Shown: piece after piece, positions 60,651 to 64,000 of the stretch
How positions within the stretch are numbered: position 1 is the stretch's first letter
How the letters are laid out: every line of letters begins with the position of its first letter
Assembly (NCBI GenBank): GCA_003260075.1
Contig: QLIY01000417.1
Span: 70,495 to 134,494 of the forward strand
DNA length: 64,000 nt
Origin: Phallusia mammillata
Lineage: Eukaryota; Chordata; Ascidiacea; Phlebobranchia; Ascidiidae
Direction of reading: 5' to 3'
Translations under genes and position numbers: made by a program
The notes under the pieces: model-generated
Seen by the model: the letters and a program-made list of their open reading frames with translations, nothing else
Database searches by the model: none
What the model was told of the DNA's origin: nothing

Positions 60651-63076
60651 ATTTTACACATATATCCACATTGTGTTTGCATACAAAACTGGAGCTTTGA
60701 TTGCACTTGAATCAGTTTCTGTTTATCGTTGAAAAGTATTGTGTCAAGCAGAGGCACGCGTATATTTGCGGTCTGACACATCACGCGAAATCAGCCTTAT
60801 TCCAACCGGGTCGAATGAATTCAGGAGTTCCTCATTGGTAAGCTAAAAATACGTTTCCAGGTAATAATGTATTCTTGTTTGTGTCGTAGGACTGGCGAAG
60901 ATTATAACCAACTAGTCCGAGAAGCTTCTCAGATTATGATGCGGCGCTGGTTTAATCCGTTCTACCATAATGACTACATATACAAGATGACAAAAGATGG
61001 AAAAAGGTTCTTTGATATATAACTGGACGGATTCACGCCAAAGTTGCCGAGGTGAAAAGATTGTTTTGTGACCAAATAAGGGTGGTTTGAGAATGTTTCG
61101 TTGCAGATTATAAGGGAGAGACGAGCGGTATTGAATTCTCTGGAGTCAGATTCAGTTGAAACGACGAAAGTTGACGATAAGGCGACAGGAGAGTCGTTCG
61201 ATTTCCGCAAAAGGAAGGGACAATATGTTGATTTTCTTGATGTGCTCATACAGACCAAGGTGAACATTAAAAGATACAACGAGCGCCTACTGCTCACATG
61301 CAACTAACACGTTGTGTTGTTTATTGTGTTGTAGGATAGAGACGGAGTGGAGTTAACAGATAAAGATGTAGTAAATTAGGTTCGTACGTTTTTCTCAACC
61401 GGACAAGACACAGTTTCAAACGGTAATAACAAAGTCAACAAGTTTGCTTGTACAAATTAATCTCAATATTTACTTTGTAGGTTTATCGTGGTTCATGTAT
61501 CTAATTTCGAAACATCCAGAAATTCAACAAAGATGTCGGGAAGAGATTAATGACGCAATTGGAAGCAGACCGGATGTGAAAATGTAAGTTATGAAAAAAA
61601 AAATGACTGACAATTTTACCATAGCATTAAAACCACATAAACCCAGCCAATGTTGTGTTGCAGTTCTGATATGAGCAACTTGCCATATCTGACTCAATGC
61701 ATCAAGGAGAGCCTTCGTTTGATGCCGGTTGTTCATCTTATTGCTCGTCAACTTGACGAAGACATCACAATATCGCATCGGTTTAATGGATACAAAGAAA
61801 TCAAACTACAAAAAGGACAAATTATAACAGTGAACATCTTTGCAATGCATCGGCATGAAGAAATATGGAAAAATCCATTGGTGAGACAGAATTTGTCCAA
61901 AACACATTAATTCACTTTTACAAACTGAGCACTTTTGGAGTCTGTATGCAATGATGCTTCAAAATCACATGGTATAGCCCTCTTTTAAAGATCAGTTTTT
62001 TAACACACTAAATCCACACATGTTTACTTGCGTATTTTAATAACAAGTCAATGTTCTTCTGGGGCTAAATTAACCCAAGTTAAAAACTCTGTTCTACGGA
62101 GAGTAAAAACAAAACAACCAGCAATGTAATGTTTCATTTTCCTTCATTACAAAAAGTAACACAGGAGAATAGCTGGCAATTAAATGAGGAAGTTTAATGC
62201 AGGACAGATTTAAATGATGACAGAATGGCATTAACCCCTTTAACTGATAAACCTTTTTTTAATTCACAGGAATATGACCCAGAAAGATTTACTCCTGAAA
62301 ATTCAACCGAACGACCTTCGTATGCATTTGTTCCATTTTCAGCTGGGCCAAGGTAAAACACCAAATGTCTGTATGATTAATATTTCACTAGTCTAATGAA
62401 ATGTTAAAAACAGTTTCCAAACATACCACTGTTCTCATGAAATAAATTTCATTTTTTGCCAGAGAAAAGTTGCACCTAAAACAATTATGATCTGTTTGAA
62501 GATAAAGCCAAGCAAGTTGTTTAGTAAATCTGTTTAGGTATTAGGAAGCTGGAAAGCCTCTATTTAGGTTCAACAAACGCAAAAAGGGCAACACAAATCA
62601 GCACCAACAACACCTTCGTAGTTTAGACTAACTTTAAATACCTTGCCTGTACATGCACACTCTCACCAGCAAAGCACATACAGTGAATGACTTGCATGCA
62701 ACCTGATTGTGGCGCATGAACCAAACAAACACGTCATTCATCTGATAGTAGTGTGATTGTTTTAGTCAATTGTGACATTGCAAACCAACTGCTAAATTGG
62801 GCCAGAAAAAAAGTAAATCAAACCAACTGGTAAAAATGCTCTAACTAAATTCCATGATGGGTATATTGTCTATTTTCGTCATTCAACAATAAACCAACAC
62901 CTAAACACTGTCTGTTTGTGTGAAAAAATATTTTTAACATTTACAGAAACTGTATTGGTCAGCACTTTGCCATGCACCAAATGCGAGTGATAATTGCACA
63001 AATCCTCCAAAGATTCGAGGTTTACAGAAATGCTGGCACACCAGAACCAAAACCCATTGTTGGTCTCTCACTCTAA

Positions 63077-64000
63077 TCCGAAAACGGGATTGTAGTCAAA
63101 CTACGTACAGTTTAATACCACAGTTTAATGTGTTTTGTGGCTCTGGTGTGTTTAATGAAACCCTATTATATGCCATGGTGCTAATTTTGATCGCACACCA
63201 AACTGTATGCAAGCTAAATAGTAACACCGCAGTGATTTTTAGTTTTGTGCCAGAGATGAGCTTTAAATTGGTAAACATACGTTAAAAAATTAACCAATTA
63301 ACAATGACCTTCTCTGAGAAGATTTATTAAGTCAGAATGCAAAAACTTCTTCTTGAACATGTCAAAAGATCGATACAAACTCACTTACTTCAATTTGTTG
63401 TCTTGTATGATTGCATATTGACAGGTAATATTTCCATGTGTGCATTTTGTTCACATTTTTTTGCTGTAAAGTCAATTTTTGAATCACTACACAACTTTGT
63501 CGGAGGTGTCACCATCACTGAAATCAATAAAATAATTAACTTAACAGAGAATCTTATTTTGTTTCACACTTTCTTCTCCAACTCAGTAAATCTAGAAATG
63601 AACATGAACTTTGACCAGAGAAAAACTTTATTCTACCAAGAAATACTCTTTGACAAACACACCAAGTTAATACACTGTTCATTATGCCATATCCATACAT
63701 AATCATTGTAAAAACACATCAGAGAATATAACTTGTTCATGATTTTTTATGCATATAAAAGTATCAAAATGTGCATGAGTATTGCATTGATCCTAGTTTT
63801 TATCCTAGATTTTCCTGATGTAATATTGTTGAATTAGAATGTAAAATTAGAATTATGATCATTTTTTATAAGGTTATAAGAATTCATGATCCAAATTAAT
63901 CAGATAATAACACATTAATTCGCTTAGGCTTCGAAAAAAAGCATATGATAAATGTAAGAATTTCTCTGCGCTCTTGTAAGTTGTTTATGGAACCTCATGT
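63077..64000. other. 3' flank of gene D, no gene seen
   Basis: Resembles the 3' flanks of genes B and C for the first 250 bases, then becomes AT-rich. The ORF at 63337-63702 has no recognisable domain and is not supported. Confidence 0.35.

Larger units (their letters stand above)
59183..63076 (+). pseudogene. CYP4F-like cytochrome P450, gene D (disabled)
   Basis: Eleven exons with intact splice sites: 59183-59392, 59698-59845, 59972-60104, 60212-60367, 60890-61051, 61107-61259, 61335-61422, 61481-61583, 61664-61880, 62270-62352, 62947-63076. Three lesions: two extra bases in exon 5 (TTTGATATATAACTGG against TTTGAAATAACTGG in gene A) shift the frame into a stop; exon 7 has an in-frame TAG after DVVN; exon 11 has CAA changed to TAA about 13 codons early (GLSL then stop). 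Key motifs ([36 protein letters not shown]) remain readable, so loss is recent. Exon 11 keeps the ancestral ACACCAG spelling, like gene A, not the B/C deletion. There is no poly-G junction in this gene, so the lesions are less likely to be assembly errors. Confidence 0.85.

Noticed and set aside
63337..63702. 121-aa ORF at the end of the window
   Set aside because: No recognisable domain, AT-rich composition and no splice partners.

Overview
The window is animal nuclear DNA: AT-rich, genes split into many short exons with GT-AG introns, and no bacterial-style operons. The proteins I can place (ARMH3/C10orf76, CFAP45, CCDC59/TAP26, a GT31 glycosyltransferase, a Mab-21 domain protein, CYP4F-like P450s) look like those of chordates. 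With the compact introns and many small hAT-type elements, this suggests a tunicate such as a sea squirt (Ciona-like). The species is an inference.

Layout. 1-138: C-terminal end of an unidentified plus-strand gene. 1.6-10.6 kb: ARMH3 on the minus strand. 11.9-12.4 kb: an unidentified minus-strand ORF. 16.1-18.8 kb: a GT31 glycosyltransferase (+). 20.1-27.4 kb: CFAP45 (+), a ciliary doublet-microtubule inner protein. 28.3-33.2 kb: a Mab-21 domain protein (+). 35.1-35.5 kb: single-exon CCDC59/TAP26-like gene (-). 36-63 kb: a CYP4F-like cluster with one intact gene on minus (A), two nearly intact genes on plus (B, C), one plus-strand pseudogene (D), a 3' pseudogene fragment on minus (A') and stray exons. 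All copies share one 11-exon layout. By spliced exon length the first three internal genes are in frame (407, 542 and 486 aa) and CYP4 gene A is 539 aa.

The most unusual feature is about 40 runs of C (1-34.3 kb) or G (37-57 kb). Most are 10-12 bases long and six are 42-99. Most short runs separate two near-identical direct copies of the flanking DNA. Removing one copy restores the reading frame in the glycosyltransferase and exon structure elsewhere, so I read the runs as gap fillers between unmerged, probably allelic, contigs rather than as biology. Two lone N bases at 43252 and 43517 bracket another inserted piece.

The best biological finding is a family of hammerhead ribozyme motifs. There is a complete type I core at about 60580-60630 in a P450 intron, related but mutated copies in introns of CYP4 gene A and CFAP45, and a separate minimal-helix-III hammerhead at about 19511-19570 like those of Penelope-type retroelements. 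The introns also hold at least ten hAT-like miniature elements with 8-bp target duplications, several with a matching empty site in a paralogous P450 intron.
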